Assembly: GCF_000020005.1 (NCBI RefSeq)
Contig: NC_010718.1
Location: 2,004,001-2,068,000, forward strand
DNA: 64,000 bases
Reading direction: 5' to 3'
DNA from: Natranaerobius thermophilus JW/NM-WN-LF
GTDB taxonomy: Bacteria; Bacillota; Natranaerobiia; Natranaerobiales; Natranaerobiaceae
Part shown: in pieces, positions 8,273 to 16,450 of the stretch
Layout: every line of letters begins with the position of its first letter
How positions within the stretch are numbered: the stretch's first letter is position 1
Position numbers and translations under genes: made by a program
The notes under the pieces: model-generated
Database searches by the model: none
The model's input: the letters and a program-made list of their open reading frames with translations, nothing else
Told to the model about the DNA's origin: nothing

Positions 8273-9376
8273 ATGAGTTTTAGAGATTTTATTAAAAAAT
8301 ACCAACAGCTAGACTTTCAGCAAACTTTTCAAGATATCACTCCCCAAAGGGTTGAAACCGCAATTTATAAAGACAATCCAAACTTTAGAGACTTTTTAGC
8401 CATGCTATCGCCAGCCGCAGAAAATTACCTGGAAGAAATGGCGCAAAAAGCTAATCAACTCACCACAAATTTTTTTGGAAAAGCTATCGTTTTGTATGCT
8501 CCCATTTACGTTAGTGATCATTGTGATAATAACTGCCTTTATTGTGCTTTTAAAGTAGATAATCAGTTTCAAAGAACTACTTTAAGCCTTGAAGAAGTTG
8601 AACAAGAAGCCCAAGCTATCAGCCATACTGGTCTTCGCCATATATTGCTTTTAACTGGTGAATCTAAACCACATGCACCCCTAGATTATATAGAAAAATG
8701 TATTGATATTTTAAAAAAATACTTTTCTTCTATAGCTATAGAAATCTATCCATTGACAGCCAAAGAATATAAACAGTTAATTGACAATGAAGTTGATGGA
8801 CTTACAATCTACCAAGAGGTTTACGACGAAGATATTTATCAACAAGTTCATAAAAGCGGCCCAAAACGCGATTATGATTTTCGATTACTAGCCCCGGAAC
8901 GCAGCCTACAAATGGGCATGAGAAGGGTTAACATAGGTGCATTATTTGGTTTGGGCCCCTGGAGGCAGGAAGCTTTTTTTACTGGTCTACATGCTTGGTA
9001 CTTATTAAATCATTATCCGGAAGCTGAAATTTCCATATCTTTTCCCCGCTTAAGACCTTTTGCTGATGAAACCTTGGAATATTATAGAGTTGCGGATAAA
9101 AACTTGGTTCAAATGATAGTAGCCACAAGAATTTTTTTACACAGTGTGGGGATCAATATTTCTACTAGAGAAAGCCCTGATTTAAGAGAAAATCTGCTTC
9201 CCCTAGGAGTAACTAGAATGTCGGCAGGAGCTAAGACAGCTGTAGGAAGCTATTCCGGTGTAGAAAATAGCGAGTCTCAGTTTCATACCGCCGATGAACG
9301 TTCAGTAGTAGAGATCAAAGGTATGTTAATAAATAATGGTTATCAACCGGTATTAAAAGACTGGGAATTAATTTAG
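8273..9376 (+). CDS. thiH: 2-iminoacetate synthase ThiH
   Basis: ThiH is a radical-SAM enzyme that cleaves tyrosine to give dehydroglycine (2-iminoacetate) for ThiG. This is the anaerobic route, used in place of the oxygen-dependent glycine oxidase ThiO. The 4Fe-4S motif is CDNNCLYC near residue 83, exactly CxxxCxxC. The ILLLTGES segment follows, and the SAGAKTAVGSYS region lies near the C-terminus. Its 367 residues match the family. The gene starts 3 bases after thiG. Confidence 0.96.
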   Translation: MSFRDFIKKYQQLDFQQTFQDITPQRVETAIYKDNPNFRDFLAMLSPAAENYLEEMAQKANQLTTNFFGKAIVLYAPIYVSDHCDNNCLYCAFKVDNQFQRTTLSLEEVEQEAQAISHTGLRHILLLTGESKPHAPLDYIEKCIDILKKYFSSIAIEIYPLTAKEYKQLIDNEVDGLTIYQEVYDEDIYQQVHKSGPKRDYDFRLLAPERSLQMGMRRVNIGALFGLGPWRQEAFFTGLHAWYLLNHYPEAEISISFPRLRPFADETLEYYRVADKNLVQMIVATRIFLHSVGINISTRESPDLRENLLPLGVTRMSAGAKTAVGSYSGVENSESQFHTADERSVVEIKGMLINNGYQPVLKDWELI

Positions 9377-9395
9377 ATTAGGGAGGGTTAATTTA

Positions 9396-10034
9396 ATGAC
9401 TACTGGAAACAAAGGATTAAATACAGATATTTATGCTATTACGGCCGAACCCTTTTCCAGGGGAAGAGATAATATTGCAGTGGTCAGTAAAATGCTCAAA
9501 GCCGGAATAAAAACCATTCAGTACAGGGAAAAAGATAAAACACCCAGAGAAAAGCTTACACAGTGCAAAAAGATCAGGGAAATGACCAGAGAAGCAAATT
9601 GTAAACTGATTATTAATGATGATATAGATATCGCACTACTAGTTGGTGCAGACGGAGTTCACGTCGGTCAAGATGATCTACCAGTTAATCAGGTAAGGAA
9701 ATTAGTGGGTGATGATATGATTATTGGACTTTCAACCCATTCTCCCGATCAAGCCAAGGAAGCGATTTCATTAGGTGCCGACTATATTGGAGTAGGGCCT
9801 GTATTTGAGACAAATACAAAGGAAGATGTTCAAAAACCAGTAGGACTTGAATATGTTGATTACGTTTCGACTAACCTGAATATCCCTTTTACTGCCATTG
9901 GTGGTATTAAACGCAACAATATTCATTTAGTTAAGGAAAAGGGAGCTTCATGCTTTGCCATTGTTACCGAGATAGTTGAAGCCCCAAATATTCCTGAAAG
10001 AATTCATGAGATTCGATCAATTATTCATTCATAA
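9396..10034 (+). CDS. thiE: thiamine-phosphate synthase ThiE
   Basis: ThiE couples hydroxymethylpyrimidine diphosphate with thiazole phosphate. It is a TIM barrel of 212 residues with QYREKD, LIINDDIDIALLVGADGVH, the diphosphate-binding IIGLSTHSPDQ, GADYIGVGPVFETNTK and FTAIGGI. TenI paralogues share the fold, but the intact TNTK segment and the operon position favour ThiE. ATG 9396 follows AGGGAGGG. It is the last gene of the riboswitch operon. Confidence 0.9.
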   Translation: MTTGNKGLNTDIYAITAEPFSRGRDNIAVVSKMLKAGIKTIQYREKDKTPREKLTQCKKIREMTREANCKLIINDDIDIALLVGADGVHVGQDDLPVNQVRKLVGDDMIIGLSTHSPDQAKEAISLGADYIGVGPVFETNTKEDVQKPVGLEYVDYVSTNLNIPFTAIGGIKRNNIHLVKEKGASCFAIVTEIVEAPNIPERIHEIRSIIHS

Positions 10035-10078
10035 ACAAGAACAGCAAATAACATCCAGGTATTAGTCCAAATAGCGCC

Positions 10079-10144
10079 AATATCAAAGGCAGAGCAGCTG
10101 GCACTGTATTAACAAAATTATCACAGGACCAGCTGCTCGATATT
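10079..10144 (+). terminator. large hairpin after thiE
   Basis: GAGCAGCTGG (10092-10101) pairs perfectly with CCAGCTGCTC (10129-10138). Outer arms AATATC/GATATT and an inner CTGT/ACAG extend it. The tail is TTTTGTATTAT. It may be the thi operon terminator, but the 27-base loop is long, so a different structured element is possible. Confidence 0.45.
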
Positions 10145-10198
10145 TTGTATTATACGACAAGCTATTAAAAGATAAATTGTATCTTACTTAGTTAAAGT

Positions 10199-10254
10199 CT
10201 CTGTTATACTCCGTTGTTGACAGTTGCAACATCAACATTCAACTTAACACAACC
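10199..10254 (-). repeat. dispersed palindromic repeat, copy 1
   Basis: On the minus strand this reads GTTAAGTTGAATGTTGATG, then an inner inverted segment, CAACAAC and AGTATAACAG. It matches the copies at 19234, 49358 and 57336 and ends just past the stop of the YpeB-like gene. Confidence 0.7.
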
Positions 10255-10257
10255 TAG

Positions 10258-11694
10258 TTAAAAATTGTTGCTTTTTGTCCTATATTTCAATCCATTAACT
10301 TGAAAATAATCCATTTTACTTATACTATATTCTTCTCCCGTACTAGCATCTATTAAAATATAGTAATGTTCATCATTTCTCATTACTGGGAATCTCCAGT
10401 ACAAGCTATCAGAGTAACCAAAGACCAGCTGACCGTCACCTACTAATTCATTTTCTGGATTCAACCGTTCCTTGGCTTCTTGGTCAGTATAATTTTTCTC
10501 GAGTTCCATTAGAGTATTCTCAACTTCCTGAATATCTTCGGTAGCCAAGCTATAAGCATTAAATCCTTCAATAGTTCCATCACTCAGTGAAATCGTGATA
10601 GATACAGTAGCAGTTTGTATTAACTTTCCATCTATTGTTTTACGGTATAGTACTAACAACTTGTCCTCATCTTTCTTTAACCCCTCTAAATTAAGATTTT
10701 GAGGAGATAATGACACATTATTTTCCAAAAATTGTTTAGCTTTAGCCATGGCTTTATCTTTTTCGAATTTGTCATTTTTCTCCTTGTCTTTTTTATCTGC
10801 CATGGATTCCTGTTCTTCTTCAGTCTGAGTATCTTCCAAGCGATGAGCTAAAACTTCATCATTTACATTCAAGGTCAACTCTAATTTGTTACTATTATTT
10901 TTATACCGAATTTTATATTGTTGTGGTCTAGGCCCTCCAATTAGATTGAGTCCATGATATTCATAATTTTTTAAATCAATTTGGCCTTGAAGGTGTTTTT
11001 CGGCTAATCTTTTTGCTTTATCTTTTTTTTGTTCTTCCAGTTCAGAACTGCTAAGTGCCTCTTCTATCTGCTCCTTTTCTGCCTGCAGCTTTTCTTCGTA
11101 TTCATCGTCTTTCTTTGATTTAATATAATGATAATCGTATAAATCTTTTTCAATCCGCTCCGCTAAATTATCTATAAGATTGTCAACTTGTTCTTGATCA
11201 CCATCAGAATAGCTTTCAGATAGATTAATAAACATTTCCTTCAGTTCATGATACTCTTCTAATACTTGATTGAACAACTGTTTTCGCTCTCCACTTAAAT
11301 CTTCATCTTCAATCCAATCTGTTAAGAGCATGGTATTATAAACTAATCTATCTATTTCTCTCCTAATAAGGCCAAACTCCTGATTAAATGTATGATAATA
11401 AGGAATGTCTCTTATCGATGTTTCAAACTCTTTAGCTCTTTCATCCATTTTATTTAAATACTTATTTTGATTGTCACGATCGCCAGTTACCAGGGCAAAT
11501 TGGCCATTTTGCACCACTTGATCCAGATTTATAATGCTGTCATTTAAGTTATTGTTTACACGACTTGCTATTACACCTTCAGCTTCTTTTAAATCTTGAT
11601 ATATTACATATACAGCTATCAAAGATATAATAACTAAACCTAATAAAATTATATTAAATATACTGCTTTGAGTAAGTTTTTTGATTAATTGCAA
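10258..11694 (-). CDS. membrane-anchored PepSY-domain protein, YpeB-like
   Basis: One transmembrane segment near the N-terminus (about residues 12-34) anchors a large extracytoplasmic domain. The first half is helical and highly charged. The second half has two PepSY-like modules, and the last ends YYILIDASTGEEYS, as in YpeB of spore formers. YpeB holds the cortex lytic enzyme SleB in spores. No sleB is adjacent, so the germination role is inference. I start at TTG 11694, 7 bases after GGAGGTG. An ATG at 11718 lies before that site. Length is 478 residues, close to YpeB (about 450). Confidence 0.55.
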   Translation of the reverse strand: MQLIKKLTQSSIFNIILLGLVIISLIAVYVIYQDLKEAEGVIASRVNNNLNDSIINLDQVVQNGQFALVTGDRDNQNKYLNKMDERAKEFETSIRDIPYYHTFNQEFGLIRREIDRLVYNTMLLTDWIEDEDLSGERKQLFNQVLEEYHELKEMFINLSESYSDGDQEQVDNLIDNLAERIEKDLYDYHYIKSKKDDEYEEKLQAEKEQIEEALSSSELEEQKKDKAKRLAEKHLQGQIDLKNYEYHGLNLIGGPRPQQYKIRYKNNSNKLELTLNVNDEVLAHRLEDTQTEEEQESMADKKDKEKNDKFEKDKAMAKAKQFLENNVSLSPQNLNLEGLKKDEDKLLVLYRKTIDGKLIQTATVSITISLSDGTIEGFNAYSLATEDIQEVENTLMELEKNYTDQEAKERLNPENELVGDGQLVFGYSDSLYWRFPVMRNDEHYYILIDASTGEEYSISKMDYFQVNGLKYRTKSNNF

Positions 11695-11719
11695 TTTTTC
11701 ACACCTCCGGTCATGCAAA

Positions 11720-11753
11720 CTTTATCCCGAAGGTTACCCTTCGGGATAAAGTA
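11720..11753. terminator. strong 15-bp hairpin
   Basis: ACTTTATCCCGAAGG (11720-11734) pairs perfectly with its complement at 11739-11753 around the loop TTAC. It lies between the small Cys-rich gene and the YpeB-like gene. The T tail is short, so it may be a partial terminator or processing site. Confidence 0.6.
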
Positions 11754-11778
11754 ATATTGCTATTACATTATTTCATTA

Positions 11779-11982
11779 TTACTTAATTTCACAATGGCTA
11801 AAAACAATATTCCCATCAGCATCTTCGATTTTTAAGTTACATTCAGAACAGTTTAGGCCGACTTTTCCATCCTTGGACCTATCTTTAATACGCTGAAATT
11901 CTTGTTCATCAATCCAGCGTTCTCCATCATGATCTTCTTTTCCATGACAGTCCATGACTAGCAAATACTTTTTTTCCGACAT
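11779..11982 (-). CDS. small Cys/His-rich protein of unknown function
   Basis: The product has 67 residues, starting MSEKKYLLVMDCHG. Cysteines lie in MDCHG, NCSECN and SHCE, a possible zinc site. It has no signal peptide or membrane segment. I start at ATG 11982, 6 bases after AGGAGGTG; a GTG at 11991 lies within that site. The strong ribosome site and separate placement between two hairpin-bounded genes support a real gene. I do not recognise the family. Confidence 0.6.
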   Translation of the reverse strand: MSEKKYLLVMDCHGKEDHDGERWIDEQEFQRIKDRSKDGKVGLNCSECNLKIEDADGNIVFSHCEIK

Positions 11983-12066
11983 TTTTAACACCTCCTTACT
12001 AAAAGTCTAATGCTATCTAATTTATTTAAACTCATTAGTATGAACTCTAATAAATTTTTATTTAAT

Positions 12067-14076
12067 TTACTCAACTACAAATCTGATTTTTGTTTCATAT
12101 AGAGCTGCTTGGTCCCCGGCATCTGAAAGAGCATCGGATATCAAAGTATTTACACTGCCACCTTTTCCGATCCATAAGCCCTCATACATATAAACCGTAT
12201 CTGTTCTTAGCTCTGGATCAAATTTTATTTTTACAGATAAGGTGCCTTTAGGAGAAGCGATCTTTATAACTGAGTTTTCTCTTAGTCGATACTTAGCAGC
12301 TATTTCGGGATTGATATATAAATAACCTGGTTCATCTTGGCTTCTGTCGATAAAGTGCTGGGAATGCAACGAATCTCTATGATGTGGTGTTAAAAAGTAA
12401 AAATCATAATTCGTCATATTGTTGTTTTGATAATCAGTGTAAGTTGAAAAGGGTTGTGAATATCCGGGTATTGGACCCAATCCCCATTCTTGGGCCTTTT
12501 TAGAGTAAAGTTCATATTTTCCACTAGGTGTTAAAAAGTTTTTATCAGCCCATGGTATTGTATCCGGCTCATTAATCCGTTGGGGCTTTTCTTTTAACTT
12601 TTCCAAGCTAATTCCTTTATACTTTTCCAAGGGTTTGATAGCTTGCTTTAACCACTGCTCAGCCTCCTGTTCAGGAAATTCAGTTAAATTAAGTTTATCT
12701 GCCAAGCTTGTGAAAATGTCAAGTTCGTTTTTAATATCGTATTCAGGTTCAATTATTTTAGGACCATAAGAAACATAATTGTGTCCCATTGAAGTAAAAT
12801 ACAAATCTTCTTTTTCCATGAAATTAGCGCAAGGCAAAACTAAATCAGACTGTCTGGCTGTATCTGTCATAAACATATCTATAGTTACCTTAAAGTCTAC
12901 CTTTTCAAAGGCCTGATACATTCTATTGGTATCGGGAGCTTGTAGAAAAGGGTTAGATTTGGTAATAAACATCATATCTATAGGTGGATTATTTTCCTCT
13001 AAAATAAAGTTAGCTAACTTGGCTTTAGGAAATGTTCTATGGTTCCTATCAATATCTCCACCAAATACTGAATCATCTATATAATTAACTGCCTGTTTAT
13101 TGGCATAATTTGCACCACCACCGGCAATTCCAATATTACCTGTAATTGCAGCCAAGGCATCAATTGCTCTTACAGTATTGGCACTATTTGTATAGCGTTG
13201 TATACCGTATCCAATCATAATTGCAGCTGGCTTTTGTGTAGCATATAATTCTGCTAATTCCTCAATTTTTCTCCTGTCTATACCCGTTTCCTTTTCAGCC
13301 CAATCAATTGTATAAGAAGTGAGCAACTCCTTAAACTCTTCAAAACCTTTAATATGATTGTCTATAAAAGAGTTATCCTGAAGGTTATTTTTAATAATAT
13401 GGTTGGCCATAGCTAGTGCCAGGGCACCGTCAGTACCGGGTTTAATAGAAATATGCTCATCGGCTTGCCTGGCGCTCTTTGTTTTTCTCGGATCTATGGC
13501 TATAACCCTTGTTCCTGTTTTTCTCGCTTTTTGTACATAATTCATCTGATGTATAGCCGTATCTGCAGGGTTTCTGCCCCATAGGAGAATGGTTTTCGAG
13601 TTTAGTACATCACTATAGTCATGACTAAGACTCATCCCAAAATCTATATTTTGGGCTTCCATACCAGCACTCCAGCAAAGACTTCCTACAGGTATCGTGA
13701 CATCACCAATTAAATTAAAAAAATAATTTTCAATACTGCTTAATAAACCGCCATGACCCGAATCAGTATAATACATTAGTCGTTTACTATCTTGTTCGCG
13801 AATAGCTGATATTTTGGATGTGATTAATTCAAAGGCTTTCTCCCATGTTATTTCCTGCCATTCATCCTCATGGGTTTTAACCATGGGTGAAGTCAGTCTA
13901 TCATCTCGATATGTTCGCTCCAGATGCTTTTTCCCCTTAGAACAAATAAATCCTCGGGTAATTGAGTGCTCTCCGTCCCCTTGTATATTAATTACTTCAC
14001 CTTTATCTACAGTAACTTCCAAGCTACAAGCATCCCAGCAATCCAATGGACAAGTACTTTTGTAGACTTGAACCAA
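12067..14076 (-). CDS. molybdopterin-dependent oxidoreductase, cytoplasmic
   Basis: This is a member of the DMSO reductase/formate dehydrogenase superfamily, about 669 residues. An N-terminal 4Fe-4S site is formed by CPLDCWDAC and ICSKGKKH. The molybdopterin domains follow (LLWGRNPADT, AIDPRKTKSARQAD, IKPGTDGALALAMA, YGIQRY). A C-terminal molydopterin-dinucleotide-binding domain starts near FYFLTPHHRDSLHSQ. The metal-ligand position appears as SLCWSAG. There is no twin-arginine signal or membrane subunit, so it is probably soluble; the substrate is unknown. I start at TTG 14076, 7 bases after GGAG; GTG 14085 is an alternative. No electron-transfer partner gene lies beside it. Confidence 0.85.
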   Translation of the reverse strand: MVQVYKSTCPLDCWDACSLEVTVDKGEVINIQGDGEHSITRGFICSKGKKHLERTYRDDRLTSPMVKTHEDEWQEITWEKAFELITSKISAIREQDSKRLMYYTDSGHGGLLSSIENYFFNLIGDVTIPVGSLCWSAGMEAQNIDFGMSLSHDYSDVLNSKTILLWGRNPADTAIHQMNYVQKARKTGTRVIAIDPRKTKSARQADEHISIKPGTDGALALAMANHIIKNNLQDNSFIDNHIKGFEEFKELLTSYTIDWAEKETGIDRRKIEELAELYATQKPAAIMIGYGIQRYTNSANTVRAIDALAAITGNIGIAGGGANYANKQAVNYIDDSVFGGDIDRNHRTFPKAKLANFILEENNPPIDMMFITKSNPFLQAPDTNRMYQAFEKVDFKVTIDMFMTDTARQSDLVLPCANFMEKEDLYFTSMGHNYVSYGPKIIEPEYDIKNELDIFTSLADKLNLTEFPEQEAEQWLKQAIKPLEKYKGISLEKLKEKPQRINEPDTIPWADKNFLTPSGKYELYSKKAQEWGLGPIPGYSQPFSTYTDYQNNNMTNYDFYFLTPHHRDSLHSQHFIDRSQDEPGYLYINPEIAAKYRLRENSVIKIASPKGTLSVKIKFDPELRTDTVYMYEGLWIGKGGSVNTLISDALSDAGDQAALYETKIRFVVE

Positions 14077-14096
14077 ATAAATCACTCCATTTCTTC

Positions 14097-14113
14097 CAGT
14101 TGTTTTTCAACTG
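14097..14113. promoter_or_regulatory. small inverted repeat upstream of the oxidoreductase
   Basis: CAGTTG (14097-14102) and CAACTG (14108-14113) flank five T residues, about 20 bases before the oxidoreductase start. It could be an operator or an mRNA leader hairpin. The remaining bases to 14260 are AT-rich with nothing else I recognise. Confidence 0.3.
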
Positions 14114-14320
14114 TTTATTCATAATTGTTTTGTAATAAGATTTATTCTGTAAACATAAAGACAAATCCTTCATAATCAAAATTATATAATTGCAATTAAT
14201 ACTGTACTTTGATAAAATTCAATCCACCATCAATTAACTATAATAAGTCTTACATACTTGGTTAAGTCAATCGAGTAGGTAGAAGCCACAGTAATTAGCT
14301 GTGGCTTCGTTCCTCTCACA

Positions 14321-14351
14321 GAACCGTGCTTACGGGCCACGTACACGGCTC
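14321..14351 (-). ncRNA. group II intron domain V (intron 1)
   Basis: This is the catalytic hairpin of the ribozyme. GAGCCGTG pairs with CACGGTTC, and TGTGAGAGG follows, a very common continuation after domain V in this intron class. Confidence 0.85.
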
Positions 14352-14365
14352 CTAGTAGACCTCGA

Positions 14366-15634
14366 TCACTTTCTAAAGTGATGCAAAATACCAACTTGAT
14401 AGGTACTAATATTAATTAGACCTATCTCGTCAAACCACTTATTGGGTAGTGCTAAACTTATGAGAGGACTTGATGAGTTTCTCCATTTATTCATGGAGAT
14501 TTTCTCAAATTCCCCTTTGTAGCCTTTTCTGCGAAGAGTTTTGTGTAGTTGTTTCCAACTTTTCCATTCTCGCATTTTCTTCATCCTAAGTCTTCTTCTA
14601 ATCCATTTCATTAAGTTCTCAAATTGTTTCTTACAATTGGCTATTCGGAAGTAATTTGCCCATCCTCTTAATACTGGATTTAGCTCTTTTATGATTTCGG
14701 ATAGATTTCTACCATGATTTCTTGGTGTAAGAGTTCTGACTTTTTCTTTGAATTTCTGTATCTTTTCAGGCTGGATGGATATGTTTTGACTCCTTATGAT
14801 AACTCCTAGGTAGGGAACACCTTTGCGGTCATTTGTTATGTGAGTTTTCTCTTTATTAACTGTTAGTTTTAATTCGTCTTCTAATATTTCAGTAGCTATA
14901 TCTTTATATCTTTTCGCTTGTCTTGGTGTGTAGGCGAATATTAAAATATCATCGGCATATCTTACTATTCGGATATTGCGACTCTTCATTTCTTTATCAA
15001 ATCTGTCTAGGTAAATGTTGGTTAGTAGTGGTGAGATCACTCCACCTTGAGGGCTCCCTATTTCTGTGTCTTCTATGGCTCCATCTTCCATTACTCCGGA
15101 CTTCAAAAATTTCTTTATTAATTTGAGAACACTTCCATCACTAACTTTCTTGGCTACTTCTTCGATAATCAACTCATGGTTTAATTTATCAAAGCATTTA
15201 GATAGGTCCATATCTACTACATGTCTTAGATTGTATTTATTAATGAACTGTTCTGATTTAGCTATTGCTTTGTGACATGAGCGATTAGGCCTGTATCCGT
15301 AGCTTGACGGGTGGAAGTCTGGATCAAAAATCGGTTGAAGTATATTTAACGTTGCTTGTTGGACTACCCTGTCTTTTACGGTTGGAATCCCTAATGGGCG
15401 AGTACTTCCATCTGGTTTGGGTATCTTAACTCGCCTCACAGGTTGTGGTTTGTATGCGCCAATTTTAAGGTCATGATGAAGGGTTTCCAGATTTTCTTCT
15501 AGGTTGGAGCCATAAGCCTCCACGGTTACCTGATCTATGCCGGGTTTACCTTTGTTAGCTCTGACCCTGCGGTAGGCGTCTTCTAGATTCTTTTTGGAAT
15601 AAATCTTGTCTATTAAACTGTACCATTTCTTCAT
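14366..15634 (-). CDS. ltrA: group II intron reverse transcriptase/maturase (intron 1)
   Basis: This is a reverse transcriptase and splicing helper of 422 residues. RT blocks appear in order: PKPDGSTRPLGIPTVKDR, YGYRPNRSCHKA, VVDMDLSKCFD, SPQGGVISPLL, the active-site YADD (IVRYADDILIF) and KTHITN. The maturase domain X contains RGWANYFRIANCKKQ. The protein ends without an HNH endonuclease, as in bacterial class C introns, which use a nicked or replicating target. I start at ATG 15634, 6 bases after AGGTG; GTG 15643 overlaps that site. The frame is intact. Confidence 0.93.
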   Translation of the reverse strand: MKKWYSLIDKIYSKKNLEDAYRRVRANKGKPGIDQVTVEAYGSNLEENLETLHHDLKIGAYKPQPVRRVKIPKPDGSTRPLGIPTVKDRVVQQATLNILQPIFDPDFHPSSYGYRPNRSCHKAIAKSEQFINKYNLRHVVDMDLSKCFDKLNHELIIEEVAKKVSDGSVLKLIKKFLKSGVMEDGAIEDTEIGSPQGGVISPLLTNIYLDRFDKEMKSRNIRIVRYADDILIFAYTPRQAKRYKDIATEILEDELKLTVNKEKTHITNDRKGVPYLGVIIRSQNISIQPEKIQKFKEKVRTLTPRNHGRNLSEIIKELNPVLRGWANYFRIANCKKQFENLMKWIRRRLRMKKMREWKSWKQLHKTLRRKGYKGEFEKISMNKWRNSSSPLISLALPNKWFDEIGLINISTYQVGILHHFRK

Positions 15635-16410
15635 CAATTGCACCTTCTTTCGCTGTGTGCCTTCCCTCTTTCTACACTTTTAGTTGTGGTTTCTTTGAAC
15701 GTGCTTAACGGTGTCTCTAGCTCTTTGGCAATCTTACCTATCAGGGTACGCTCTACTTCCACTAGGCGGACGGTAAAGCAAGTAAGCTCGTCACCACCTG
15801 ACTTTCCGTTCCCTTTAGCATTTCAGCTTCAGTTTTCTTCCTACCTAAAGTGTCTACTCGAGTTCTTGCTACACTCTTTGGTCTACTTTCACCCCTTCAC
15901 ACTACATAATTCCCTTTCGGTCATTATGCACCACTACAACCAGGTGTAGTGTCCTTTCGGTTTTATCCTCCAGACTGTTACCAGCTTTCTTTGGCCGAAA
16001 GTTCTTCACTACTACGGGTTCATCTGCCTCCTGCACTGCTTTAGTTAAAACTCATGTTTCCACTTGTCTTAACTTTACTTGTCGTCACAAGACAATACAG
16101 GTATCTCCCCGGTTAAGTCTGCTTGCCTGAATTTGAACGCATCCGTCCTAACCTTTTAGGTTATCCAGCTTTCGGGCTTTCCCATAATTTGCAAGGTTAC
16201 CCACCTAAAAGGCCATCCTCGGTTTGTTCTCACTATGTTCCAAATTCCCCCTTCAGCTTCCTTCAGACTCCACCGTCACCGGTGACGCCCTTGCCTTATG
16301 GTTGTCTTCCTGCTGGTTAGGTGACAGGGTTTCTTTCAACCCATCGGCGCGGCAGGCATGCCGGGCAATCGAGTAGGAGGTAGATAATTATTTTATCTAC
16401 CGACCTCTCA

Positions 16411-16445
16411 CACCACCGAGCAAACCGTTCGGTACACGGCGGTTC
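16411..16445 (-). ncRNA. group II intron domain V (intron 2)
   Basis: GAACCGCCGTG at the 5' side pairs with the CGGTGGTG region at the 3' side, and TGAGAGG follows. This is the catalytic hairpin and marks the 3' end of the second intron. Confidence 0.83.
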
Positions 16446-16450
16446 CTAGT

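Larger units (their letters stand above)
14270..16350 (-). mobile_element. group II intron 1 (bacterial class C type) with its RT gene
   Basis: The intron RNA runs on the minus strand. Its 3' part has a domain V at 14351-14321 (GAGCCGTG paired with CACGGTTC). A domain VI hairpin and the ending CTACTCGAT near 14270 follow. About 700 bases of structured RNA precede the RT gene, including a GGGTTGAAAGAAACCC hairpin at the 5' end. The 5' end reads CCGCGCC where GTGCGCC would be expected, so the canonical GUGYG splice site appears damaged. It lies 18 bases downstream of the 3' end of intron 2. Confidence 0.82.

Noticed and set aside
9396-10034. Assignment as TenI (thiazole tautomerase) instead of ThiE
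   Set aside because: The phosphate-binding and TNTK segments are complete and the operon would otherwise lack the coupling enzyme, so ThiE is preferred, though TenI cannot be fully excluded by eye.
10258-11718. Chemoreceptor or histidine-kinase sensor domain reading of the single-pass protein
   Set aside because: No HAMP, signalling or kinase region follows the coiled coil; the C-terminal half has PepSY-like modules.
15638-16320. Plus-strand frames of 65-103 codons in the 5' part of intron 1
   Set aside because: The region is structured intron RNA on the minus strand; the frames have no ribosome sites and no family resemblance.
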